Origin: Shewanella sp. KT0246
GTDB taxonomy: Bacteria; Pseudomonadota; Gammaproteobacteria; Enterobacterales; Shewanellaceae
DNA: 56,814 bases
Direction of reading: 5' to 3'
Assembly (NCBI RefSeq): GCF_019654955.1
Contig: NZ_BPEV01000031.1
Location: forward strand, 1 to 56,814
The notes below the pieces were generated by a model. It was not told the DNA's origin and did no database searches. It saw only the letters and a list, made by a program, of their open reading frames with translations. The position numbers and the translations under genes were made by a program. Positions 18,731 to 26,501 of the stretch are shown here, in pieces (position 1 is the stretch's first letter; the number at the start of each line of letters is the position of its first letter).

Positions 18731-18757
18731 AAACTGACGTACAACGATGAGATTAAA

Positions 18758-20017
18758 ATGATGACTAAATTCAACAAGACTCTACTAGCTGCAGCGGTAA
18801 CGCTTGCTAGCACACAATCAATGGCAGCAGGTTTTCAGTTAAATAGCCAATCAGCAACTGGTATTGGCCGTGCAATGGCTGGTGATGCAATCATCGCTGA
18901 TAACGCGTCAGTTTTAGCACGTAACCCTGCTGCAATGGCATTATTTGATGAAAAGACACTTTCTGTAGGTGCTTCATATGCAGACGTTCAAGTTGAAGTA
19001 AGTGATGTCCAGTACGGCGACAACCATATTGGAAGTATGGATAATGCTGCTGAAGCTAAATTCATTCCTAATTTCTACTACATTAGCCCAATCAACGATA
19101 AGTGGGCGTACGGTGTTGCAGCCTTCTCAAATTATGGTACAGGTACAGATCTTTCAACACTGAATAATGATCATGACTTCAATACTCCGATTGATTTATT
19201 GGGTAATACTGAAGTAACTACGGTTAACTTTAACGCTAGCGTATCATACCGTATTAATGACTCTTTAAGCTTAGGTTTAGGTCTTGATGCTGTTTATGGA
19301 TCAGGAACATTAACCCGTAACGGCAATATTGATATCGGTCTTGGTGACATGCCGCTAAATCTAGTTGACGTGGAAGCAGACGGCTGGGCTGTTGGTGGTA
19401 TTGTTGGTTTAGCTTATGAGTTTAACGAAAATAACAGAATTGGTTTGAGTTACCGCTATAGCCCGCAAATGGAAGCTAGTGGCGACATCATGTATAACCC
19501 AAATGTTATACTACCTCAAAACTTTGACAGCATTGAAATTCCAATTGCTGATATCGCACAGCTTGCTGGTTTTCATCAGCTAACTGAAAAGTTTGCGATT
19601 CACTACACTGCACAGTGGACCCAGTGGAGTTCATTTGACAACATCAGTGTTGTAGATGGCGATCTTGGCACTGCAAGTGATGTTATCAAGCATTATAACT
19701 GGAAAGATTCTTGGTTCTTTAGTTTAGGTGGTACGTACGATATCAATGAAACTTGGACTGTTCGTGCTGGTATTGCAAGTGACCAAGGTGTTGTTGGTGA
19801 AGTTTCATCTTTATCAATTCCTGACTCAGATCGCATGTGGTATTCAGCAGGTTTCACTTATAACTTGAGCAATAAATCTAGTATTGATTTCGGCTACACT
19901 TTAGTTGCTGGTGAAAAGGTCCATGTTTTAGAGGAAAGCGCTCTAGTCGGTCAAGTGAGTGCTTATACTGAATCTGGCGCAAACTACTTCTCACTGCAAT
20001 ACAACCACACTTTCTAA
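18758..20017 (+). CDS. fadL: FadL-family long-chain fatty acid outer-membrane channel
   Basis: 419 residues from the first of two adjacent ATGs at 18758, giving a proper signal peptide (MMTKFNKTLLAAAVTLASTQSMA, cut before AGFQLNSQSA). The mature N-terminus 'GFQLNSQSATGIGRAMAGDA' and NPAAMALF are FadL hatch-domain hallmarks; the rest is a beta-barrel ending in Phe (LQYNHTF) as outer-membrane proteins do. It takes up long-chain fatty acids. It is followed by a strong terminator. The 3' end of a second copy, about 85% identical over 107 residues by eye, is found at 24856-25239. Confidence 0.93.
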   Translation: MMTKFNKTLLAAAVTLASTQSMAAGFQLNSQSATGIGRAMAGDAIIADNASVLARNPAAMALFDEKTLSVGASYADVQVEVSDVQYGDNHIGSMDNAAEAKFIPNFYYISPINDKWAYGVAAFSNYGTGTDLSTLNNDHDFNTPIDLLGNTEVTTVNFNASVSYRINDSLSLGLGLDAVYGSGTLTRNGNIDIGLGDMPLNLVDVEADGWAVGGIVGLAYEFNENNRIGLSYRYSPQMEASGDIMYNPNVILPQNFDSIEIPIADIAQLAGFHQLTEKFAIHYTAQWTQWSSFDNISVVDGDLGTASDVIKHYNWKDSWFFSLGGTYDINETWTVRAGIASDQGVVGEVSSLSIPDSDRMWYSAGFTYNLSNKSSIDFGYTLVAGEKVHVLEESALVGQVSAYTESGANYFSLQYNHTF

Positions 20018-20050
20018 ATTATTCTATTTAACCGTTTAATTTATTAGTTC

Positions 20051-20081
20051 AAAGCCGCCTATGTTATTAGGCGGCTTTTTT
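20051..20081 (+). terminator. Intrinsic terminator of fadL
   Basis: AAAGCCGCCTA pairs with TAGGCGGCTTT across a six-base loop and runs into T6. Confidence 0.92.
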
Positions 20082-20898
20082 GTGTCTGAATTGCCGCTTC
20101 AAATATCAAAAATATCACTCCATTAGATTTTTCCCATAAATAGATTGCACTATCCAACCAACTCATTAGGGTTTTCTTATGGAATATTTTTACAGTTGGA
20201 TAATTTTATATGCTTCACAATTTTTACTTTATGGTGGAAGCTTGGAAAGCACTTTTGTCAGCTTAGCTGATTCGTCGGATTACTTGCTGTTCGTCAAGCT
20301 AATCTAATCGGAAGTTGAGTTTACAATGCTGAGGTTTCGTCTTGTTGACGACATTACTTTTCTGTCAACAGCAACAGAAAAGTAAGTAAAAGAATGCCGT
20401 TCCGACTCACTTTTTAATCTGCTAGAAATCCTCACTTTTTAACGCACCGCGCCTGAATCTAGGTCCATGTATTTGTAGGCACTAATAAAACCTTTCATGA
20501 TTTTATTTGCTGAAGTGCGGTTCTTTATCAGAAAATTCGATGGAAGTTTGTAGATACACGAAGAGTTGTTATTAAATGTAGAATTTCAGGTTACGGTAAG
20601 ACGATAAGAAATTGAAGGTTGCTACTTAGAAAATGTGTTTTAACTATATAGATGTAAAGGAGGAAAAAAGCAAGATCAGACGTTCCCTCACGCCGAAACT
20701 GAACAAAGGGCTATAAATCATCACGCGAACAGAATTTCTATTAGTGCTATATATTCCATAATGCATTGACGATATGCCTCTATTTTACTACGTTTATTCA
20801 ATTCATAATTAATCCATTAATCATTACTTAGCCATCATAGTGGCTAGCACTTAGCTAGGTAATGTTAACTTTATCTATGAATATAATGGAGTAAAAAT
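20082..20898. other. Gene-poor 817-bp stretch after fadL
   Basis: The first 130 bases or so resemble the region just before the RND adaptor gene (25306-25414): both contain CATTAGATTTTT, ATAAATAGATTGCAC, CATTAG and TTTTCTTATGGA, so they are duplicated fadL 3' flank. Beyond about 20220 the similarity ends. There is a perfect 12-bp-arm palindrome at 20354-20385 and no ORF of credible length. The last 30 bases hold the ribosome site (GGAG) of the propeller gene. Confidence 0.6.
20354..20385. repeat. Palindromic element TTACTTTTCTGT...ACAGAAAAGTAA
   Basis: Perfect 12-bp arms (20354-20365 and 20374-20385) around CAACAGCA. It resembles dispersed palindromic sequences of the form 'ACTTTTCTnT...AnAGAAAAGTAA' scattered in proteobacterial intergenic DNA. 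Whether it is dispersed in this genome cannot be seen here. Confidence 0.6.
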
Positions 20899-21759
20899 AT
20901 GCGTTCTACACTGTTATCAAGCCTAATCGGGGCCTCTCTGTTATTTACACAGCCTGCTCAAGCAGCGTCACTCTCTCAACAATGGACATTATCTGGTTTT
21001 TCGCAACCTGAATCTGTTTTTGTTTCTCCTAAGCATGAATGGTTATATGTTTCAAACGTAAATGGTGAAGGAAAAGGTTTTATCAGCAAACTTTCTAAAG
21101 ATGGACAACTCAAACAAATGAAATGGGTTGATGATCTTGCTGGTCCGACAGGGATGGGCATGTATAACAATCACCTATATGTAGTCGATGGCCTTCAAGT
21201 CCATGTTATTGACGTTAAAAAAGGTAGGGTCGTAGATAGTATTCAGGCAAAAGGAGCTGTCATGCTGAATGACCTAAGTATTAGTGCTGAGGGGCAACTG
21301 TTTGTCTCTGATATTGCTACCGGTAAAATATATAACCTTGTCAACAATGAGCTGAAGGTTTGGTTTGAAGATAAACGCCTACCACACACCAATGGTTTAC
21401 TGGTGAAAGGCAATACACTTATCGCTGCAAACATGGCGAGTAAGCTCGCTCAGGAATTTGAATCGGAAGAGTTCGGTTCTCTTTATAAAATTGATATTCC
21501 CACTAAATCAGTACAGATGATTAATTCAAGTTATAAACTGGGTGGTCTCGACGGCGTTGCTGCATTGGATGATGCACTGATTGTCAGCCACTTTCCTGCT
21601 GGTGAAATCTACAAAATTACCGATAAACAACGTGTTTTGTTAGGAACCGTTGATGCTAGCAGTGCTGATATTAATGTTGATGAGAGTACCCGCACCCTGT
21701 TTGTACCTGTTCTTTTCAATGGCACGGTTACTTCATACAAGATCAGCAACGACAAATAA
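20899..21759 (+). CDS. Secreted SMP-30/gluconolactonase-like beta-propeller protein
   Basis: 286 residues. A signal peptide (MRSTLLSSLIGASLLFTQPAQAA) is followed by blades with recurring motifs (PESVFVSPKHEWLYVSN, GPTGMGMYNNHLYVVD, LNDLSISAEGQLFVSD, PHTNGLLVKGNTLIAAN, LDGVAALDDALIVSH), typical of six-bladed SMP-30/strictosidine-synthase folds. LNDLSIS and PHTNGLL sit where metal-ligand Asn/Asp residues occur in lactonases, so a periplasmic lactonase or related hydrolase is plausible; the substrate is unknown. GGAG seven bases upstream fixes the start. The first of three genes in the same direction ending in a LysR regulator. Confidence 0.8.
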   Translation: MRSTLLSSLIGASLLFTQPAQAASLSQQWTLSGFSQPESVFVSPKHEWLYVSNVNGEGKGFISKLSKDGQLKQMKWVDDLAGPTGMGMYNNHLYVVDGLQVHVIDVKKGRVVDSIQAKGAVMLNDLSISAEGQLFVSDIATGKIYNLVNNELKVWFEDKRLPHTNGLLVKGNTLIAANMASKLAQEFESEEFGSLYKIDIPTKSVQMINSSYKLGGLDGVAALDDALIVSHFPAGEIYKITDKQRVLLGTVDASSADINVDESTRTLFVPVLFNGTVTSYKISNDK

Positions 21760-21841
21760 TAAGGCGCTGCTGGTATACCCTTGTTTTAGCCTGTTGTTCA
21801 TTATTAACAGGCTGATAAATCTTACAGACAGGAAAAAAACA

Positions 21842-22759
21842 ATGAAAAATAAAACGATTATGTTTATTGCTTTATTGTCATTTTACAGCCATTTTTCTTT
21901 CGCTATTGATACTCTCTCTGTAACAGGTGAGGTAGAAAAAGAGGTGCCATTAAGATCTGAACGCTTTAACAAGGGGATTGAAAATGTTGATAGAATTAAT
22001 GGTAAGGGGGCTGGACAAGGACTAATCGACGCGTTTAATGGCGTGTCTCCAGAGCTTGCCAATATCCTTGTGGAGTATAGTTTTGGCGAGGTGTACAACC
22101 GTGATATCTTGGATTTTAAGAGCAAGCAGATTGTCATTATTGCCAGTTTGATCGCCAGTGGTGCGCAAAATTCACAGCTTAAGACACACCTGAATGCGGG
22201 GCTTAATGTTGGCTGCTCTATAACAGAAATTAAGCAACTTATTATACAGATGACTGCTTATACTGGTTTTCCAAAAGCGAATAATGCGATGCTACTGTTA
22301 AAGGAACTCTTGGATGAAAGGCGTGTTAAGGGATTCAATGATTTACCCGATGAGGTAGAAAAAAACAGCGCAAAGGACAGTGCTCAGCAAGATAAATCTC
22401 GCTATCAACAGGGGGTAGAGCAGTTCAATAAATTTGATAATGGTGCAGCGCAAACACTGGAAGATAATCTTAAAGAAGTTTCCCCCGATTTGGCTAAATA
22501 TATCATTGAGTACGAATTTGGAGATATCCTCTCAGAACCAGGTTTGAAGCTAAAGCAACGAGAGATCGCCACGATTGCTGCGTTGACAACCCTTGGCACA
22601 GCAAACTCACTACTTCGTTTTCACATGCAAGTTGCGATGCAGGCTGGCGTCAGTAAAGAGGAGGTTGCAGAAGTGATGATAATAACCAGTCTCTATGCTG
22701 GGTTTCCTGCTGCGTTGAATGCAAGCATGATCCTGAAAGAGCTTACTGTTAGAGAGTAA
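21842..22759 (+). CDS. Secreted protein with two carboxymuconolactone decarboxylase-like domains
   Basis: 305 residues from the ATG at 21842, supported by AGGA upstream; the frame is open further 5' but overlaps the propeller gene. A signal peptide (MKNKTIMFIALLSFYSHFSFA) precedes two related domains (about 45-155 and 195-303). Each has the CMD pattern 'SPELA..LVEYSFGEVY..LD.K..QIVIIASL' and ends in 'TAYTGFPKANNAMLLLKEL' or 'TSLYAGFPAALNASMILKEL'. No CxxC is present, so it is not an AhpD-like peroxidase; the PcaC-like fold is more likely. Export of a CMD protein fits work in the periplasm with the neighbouring propeller. Exact reaction unknown. Confidence 0.8.
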   Translation: MKNKTIMFIALLSFYSHFSFAIDTLSVTGEVEKEVPLRSERFNKGIENVDRINGKGAGQGLIDAFNGVSPELANILVEYSFGEVYNRDILDFKSKQIVIIASLIASGAQNSQLKTHLNAGLNVGCSITEIKQLIIQMTAYTGFPKANNAMLLLKELLDERRVKGFNDLPDEVEKNSAKDSAQQDKSRYQQGVEQFNKFDNGAAQTLEDNLKEVSPDLAKYIIEYEFGDILSEPGLKLKQREIATIAALTTLGTANSLLRFHMQVAMQAGVSKEEVAEVMIITSLYAGFPAALNASMILKELTVRE

Positions 22760-22774
22760 CCAGGAGATCAATGT

Positions 22775-23728
22775 ATGGACATGGCAACGCGTCTGGAACT
22801 GTTTATCGATATCGTTCAACACGGCACATTTGCGAAGGTTGCGGATATACACAACCTCGATCGCTCCGTTGTGTCAAAGCAGATAAAGGCACTTGAAACA
22901 CAGCTGGGTATTAGACTACTCAATCGTTCGACGCGTGCTCTTGCGCTGACCGATGCGGGGGCTGAGGTATTAAAGCAAGCTGAAATTGTACGCAATGCCT
23001 TAGTCGATACAGAGAAACTTGCACAATCATTCCACTGTGAGCCTAAGGGATTACTCAGAATCACCAGTAATGTCTCCTTTGGCCATCTCTATCTTCGTCC
23101 TGCGATCAATCGATTTATGGCAAAATACCCTGATACCTATATCGATTTGATGCTTGATGATAAGCGTACCGATATTATTGGCGACAAATTCGATATTGCC
23201 TTTCGCATTGGCCCGCCTAAAGACTCCAATTTAATCGCCAAAAAGCTAGCTTCTAATAAGTTAGCTATCTTGGCCTCCCACTCCTTTATTCAACAATATG
23301 GTAAACCTGCAATGATTGAAGCCTTGATTGCATTACCGGCGGTGATCTATTTCAATGGCGAGTTTCATTTAAACAAAATAGAGATAAGTGAGTCGCCTTC
23401 AGCAACCAGCAGCCGAATGGTTAAATATAATCAAAATGGACGCTTTAGAGCGAATGATGTTGGCTCTTTGCTGAGTGCTGTTGAAGCAGGGCTAGGATAT
23501 TCGGTTATCTCGTTGACGACACTTGAACAGAGCATTGAAAAAAATGGACTTGTGCCGTTGTTAACTGACTATAAATTAGCAAACAATAGTGGTGGAATAT
23601 ATGCGGTCTACCCACATCGAAATCAAACACCATTGGTTAATAAATTTATCGAAATGGTGATAGACGTTATCGGCACGCCACCCATCTGGGAAGGTTATAT
23701 CAATGACTATGAGTCATTCTATCAATAG
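22775..23728 (+). CDS. LysR-family transcriptional regulator
   Basis: 317 residues. An N-terminal winged helix (RLELFIDIVQHGTFAKVADIHNLDRSVVSKQIKALETQLGIRLLNRSTRALALTDAG pattern, residues 5-62) is followed by a substrate-binding domain (FGHLYLRPAINRFMAKYPDTYIDLML, GDKFDIAFRIG). It belongs to the large AaeR/CrgA-like subgroup by these motifs. AGGAG lies eight bases before the ATG, and only 15 bases separate it from the CMD gene, so it is probably in the same transcript and may regulate it or the convergent gene at 23809. Confidence 0.9.
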   Translation: MDMATRLELFIDIVQHGTFAKVADIHNLDRSVVSKQIKALETQLGIRLLNRSTRALALTDAGAEVLKQAEIVRNALVDTEKLAQSFHCEPKGLLRITSNVSFGHLYLRPAINRFMAKYPDTYIDLMLDDKRTDIIGDKFDIAFRIGPPKDSNLIAKKLASNKLAILASHSFIQQYGKPAMIEALIALPAVIYFNGEFHLNKIEISESPSATSSRMVKYNQNGRFRANDVGSLLSAVEAGLGYSVISLTTLEQSIEKNGLVPLLTDYKLANNSGGIYAVYPHRNQTPLVNKFIEMVIDVIGTPPIWEGYINDYESFYQ

Positions 23729-23808
23729 TAAACAGGAGTAATAAATGCTCCTGTTTAGAATTACATTAGACCAAGTGGGGAGCCTACTTCAATCCCCTTA
23801 ACTTAACG

Positions 23809-24183
23809 TTAATCTTCAAGGCTAAGGCGGTAGATAGCAACAGGATCCGGTTGTGCACCGAAATCAGCCATTATTTGTAACGGGGTTCCGCCTTCATATT
23901 TAGTCCCTTTACGTGAGTCAGGACCAAGGTGCGATAGTAGTATTTGTACAGATGCCCAGCGCTCTGTTAGCCAAAATTCATTAGGGTTTTTCCAATCTCG
24001 TTGGAAGCCAAAATCAATACATCCCTCTTCTTCAAGTACATATGGCGTATAGTCTTTTAGGAACTCAGCAAACTTTTCTGTATTTTCTGCCGGTACTGGA
24101 AATTTTACGGTTAAACCAATTGCGCCAGTGTAATCAGTTGTTTTGAACCATTCTAATGTTTCTTCAAATGTAATATTGCTCAT
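23809..24183 (-). CDS. Small antibiotic-biosynthesis-monooxygenase (ABM)-like dimeric ferredoxin-fold protein
   Basis: 124 residues, cytoplasmic. The pattern 'GLTVKFPVPAENTEKFAEFLKDYTPYVLEEEGCIDFGFQRDWKNPNEFWLTERW' matches the ABM domain, in which small proteins act as cofactor-free oxygenases on quinols or related compounds, or as unknown binders. It converges on the LysR gene. Together with CMD and lactonase-like proteins it suggests handling of an aromatic or quinone compound, which is inference. Confidence 0.75.
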   Translation of the reverse strand: MSNITFEETLEWFKTTDYTGAIGLTVKFPVPAENTEKFAEFLKDYTPYVLEEEGCIDFGFQRDWKNPNEFWLTERWASVQILLSHLGPDSRKGTKYEGGTPLQIMADFGAQPDPVAIYRLSLED

Positions 24184-24490
24184 AAAATATCTCGCTTTTT
24201 AGTTATTTTTGGGGATTACTGTTTGTCGCTATATCCTGCGTTGTAATGAGTGCTAAACCAGTTGACGTGAGAGATTATGTACCTTGAGGCTAGATAGTTC
24301 GATAAGCAGAAAAGCAATGCATTGTTGATGTTTAAGCATCAATGATAACGGATATGCACCATGCTAAGCCTTTGCCGAATCTTCCTAATCATTCAATTAG
24401 TAACATTCAACAAGTTTTTTAATGCGAGATCATAATTTTTCACTAATGATTATTGTGATCGCTCTAAGCACATTTGATAAATTAAGGACA
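24184..24490. other. Intergenic region upstream of the ABM gene (307 bp)
   Basis: AT-rich, with the ABM gene promoter presumably at the left end reading leftward. I see no ORF, RNA gene or notable repeat. Confidence 0.5.
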
Positions 24491-24855
24491 CTTGATGGGT
24501 TACTATCTGATTTAGATGGGACATTAATCAATTCTAGTGACGTTATCGTGCGGGCTTAGGCCACAATTGCACTTGAGCATGAAATGGATATCAATCAAAT
24601 CCTTCTATACAAGGTGTGCCCTCGTTGGGGGAGATATCATTTTAAGGTCTAACACATCTGACAGTGATATTCTTCAAGCTAGCGAATGGTTGGCAACCAT
24701 AGAAGCTAGTGATATGCGTGGTGTCGTTGCATTGCCTGGCGCCGTTAAATAGTTTGAATCGAGCATATTCCCTGGGCAATTGTCACCGACGGCACATTAT
24801 CCTTTGCGCCATCGAGAATTGCAGCAACTTCATTACTAACTCCGGTCGGGGGTCA
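24491..24855 (+). pseudogene. Decayed HAD-family sugar phosphatase (YfbT/HxpA-like)
   Basis: The start reads LDGLLSDLDGTLINSSDVIVRA and then a TAG where family members have Trp, followed by ATIALEHEMD. After a frame change it continues PSIQGVPSLGEISF, then in another frame SDSDILQASEWLATIEASDMRGVVALPGAV, and after a further shift EHIPWAIVTDGTLSFAPSRIAA. These segments follow the order of YfbT-like phosphatases (DLDGT motif I, ALPGA, IPWAIVTSGT motif II). The second half, including motif III, is missing, cut where the fadL fragment begins. At least one stop and about three frameshifts make it non-functional. Confidence 0.8.
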
Positions 24856-25239
24856 TTCGACCATATCGGTTTAGTTGATAGTGATGCAGGTTCACGTGAA
24901 GCGATCTTAAAAGAATATAATTGGAAAGACTCTTGGTTCTTAAGCTTTGGTTCAACTTACGATATCAATGAAAATTGGACAGTAAGAGCAGGTATCGCAA
25001 ATGACCAAGGTGTTGTGGGCGAAGTTTCATCTTTATCAATTCCTGACTCAGACCGTATCTGGTACTCAGCTGGTTTCACTTACAACATCAACCAAAACTC
25101 TAGCCTCGACTTTGGCTACACTTTAGTTGACGGTGAGAAAGTACATGTTCTTGAACAAAGTGCATTAGTTGGTGAAGTTAGTGCATACACTGAGTCAGGC
25201 GCTAACTACTTCTCGCTTCAGTACAACTACAACTTCTAA
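24856..25239 (+). pseudogene. 3'-terminal fragment of a second fadL copy
   Basis: From about 24856 the sequence encodes SFDHIGLVDSD...YNWKDSWFLSFGSTYDINE and runs to the barrel end LQYNYNF, matching the last 125 or so residues of the intact FadL upstream (91 of 107 aligned residues identical by eye). The signal peptide, hatch and most of the barrel are absent, so it cannot form a channel. The open frame reaches back into the HAD remnant only by chance. It retains its own terminator. Confidence 0.88.
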
Positions 25240-25271
25240 GATAAACTATTTAATAGTTTAAAATATAAGTT

Positions 25272-25305
25272 AAAAGCCGCCTTAGTTTATTCTGGCGGCT
25301 TTTTT
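25272..25305 (+). terminator. Terminator after the fadL fragment
   Basis: AAAAGCCGCC and GGCGGCTTTTT form a stem followed by further T. It is homologous in position and core to the fadL terminator at 20051-20081. Confidence 0.88.
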
Positions 25306-25414
25306 GTGGGTGAATGAAAAACGCTTCATTAGATTTTTCTCATAAATAGATTGCACATAACAATAAAGTCCATTAGAATTTTCTTATGGATTATTTTTAT
25401 TGTTGGATATATTT

Positions 25415-26497
25415 ATGTGGCTAAATCGAGCTTCTCTTTTTACTTTTGCCTCAATTACGCTAATGAGTTGTTACTCGCCTTCGGTTAACGCAGTGGACTC
25501 AAACAAAGAAGCTAGTAAAGAGACTAGTAACCTTGCTTCAGCTGACAAACTGTTCACCGTTACTCCTGAAAAACGCATTACTTACCTACAGTTTGATGGT
25601 CAAATAGAGGCAACAAAAGCAGCCACAGTATCGGCGCAAACAGCGGGAAGAATTCTAAAGCTTAACTATGACGTAAACGACATTGTGCCAGCAGGCTCGG
25701 CTTTGTTGGAAATTACCAGTAAAGAACAAGGTGCAGGTCTAGCTGCTGCGGAGGCTGAATTAGCTCAAGCTCAAGCGAGAAATATTGAATCCCAAGCCCA
25801 GTTTAAACGCTATCAAGAATTGTTCCCCAAAGGGGCTATTTCTAAAGGGGCAATGGATGAAGCAACAGCTAACTCAGCCTCAAGCTTACAAGCTGTTACT
25901 GCAGCCAATGCCAAACTAGTACAAGCAAGAGAAACATTAAACTACACCACAGTTAGTGCGCCTTTTAGTGGTCGAGTTACTGAGCGCTTTGTTGAACAAG
26001 GTGAAACCGTCACTGTTGGTCAAGCCCTCTACGCAGGTTACTCAACCGAAAACATGCGCGCTATATTCCAACTTCCCCAGCGCTATCGTCAGTTAGTTAA
26101 TGAAAATACCACTATTTCAGTAGAGTTAGCATCAGGATTACGTATAAATTCGAACCAAATTAATCCTTATGTTTTCCTACAAAATGCGAGTCAAAGTTAC
26201 CAAGTTCGGATTAACTTACCCCAAACAGATCTGGCTGTTTCACCAGGAGAATGGGTCAAGGTGTTCATTGCTGATACAGCCGTTAAGCAAATAGTCATTC
26301 ACAGCCAAGCTATTTTTCAGCGGGGAGATTACACCGCTGTATTTCGTCAACACAATAACAAACTGGTGCAAACTCAGGTGAGGTTACGCAAAATAGATAA
26401 TGAGCAATATGTTGTTGAAGCTGGCCTGATGGCAGGCGATAAAATAATCAGCGACGCAGCAAGTCACCTGTTAAACACTGCAAATTCAGGCGAATAA
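25415..26497 (+). CDS. RND efflux periplasmic adaptor (membrane fusion) lipoprotein
   Basis: 360 residues from the ATG at 25415; the frame extends upstream to a TTG but the ATG gives a clean signal (MWLNRASLFTFASITLMSC) with a lipobox-like LMSC. It has the HlyD/AcrA plan: a lipoyl half (AQTAGRILKLNYDVNDIVPAGSALL), a coiled-coil hairpin (about 115-165, ELAQAQARNIESQAQFKRYQELFP), the second lipoyl half (VSAPFSGRVTERFVEQGETV), then beta-barrel and membrane-proximal domains. It bridges the RND pump to an outer-membrane channel. It lies four bases before the pump gene. Confidence 0.92.
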   Translation: MWLNRASLFTFASITLMSCYSPSVNAVDSNKEASKETSNLASADKLFTVTPEKRITYLQFDGQIEATKAATVSAQTAGRILKLNYDVNDIVPAGSALLEITSKEQGAGLAAAEAELAQAQARNIESQAQFKRYQELFPKGAISKGAMDEATANSASSLQAVTAANAKLVQARETLNYTTVSAPFSGRVTERFVEQGETVTVGQALYAGYSTENMRAIFQLPQRYRQLVNENTTISVELASGLRINSNQINPYVFLQNASQSYQVRINLPQTDLAVSPGEWVKVFIADTAVKQIVIHSQAIFQRGDYTAVFRQHNNKLVQTQVRLRKIDNEQYVVEAGLMAGDKIISDAASHLLNTANSGE

Positions 26498-26501
26498 CAT
26501 C

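Larger units (their letters stand above)
18364..18757. other. putP-fadL intergenic region / fadL leader (394 bp)
   Basis: It holds, in order, the putP hairpin, an AT-rich segment likely to contain the fadL promoter, a FadR-like box, a perfect GGTAACA/TGTTACC dyad and three 17-bp direct repeats. No additional ORF is convincing; the extra in-frame codons upstream of fadL from 18710 run through the direct repeats and are not used here. Confidence 0.6.

Noticed and set aside
21650..21841. N-terminal extension of the CMD gene
   Set aside because: It overlaps the propeller gene; the ATG at 21842 has a ribosome site and a signal peptide.
20082..24855. Insertion sequence or phage in the accessory block
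   Set aside because: No transposase, integrase or terminal inverted repeats were seen, only fadL-flank duplication.
24709..25239. 176-codon frame as a functional gene
   Set aside because: It joins part of a HAD remnant in the wrong frame to the last quarter of FadL, with no signal peptide.
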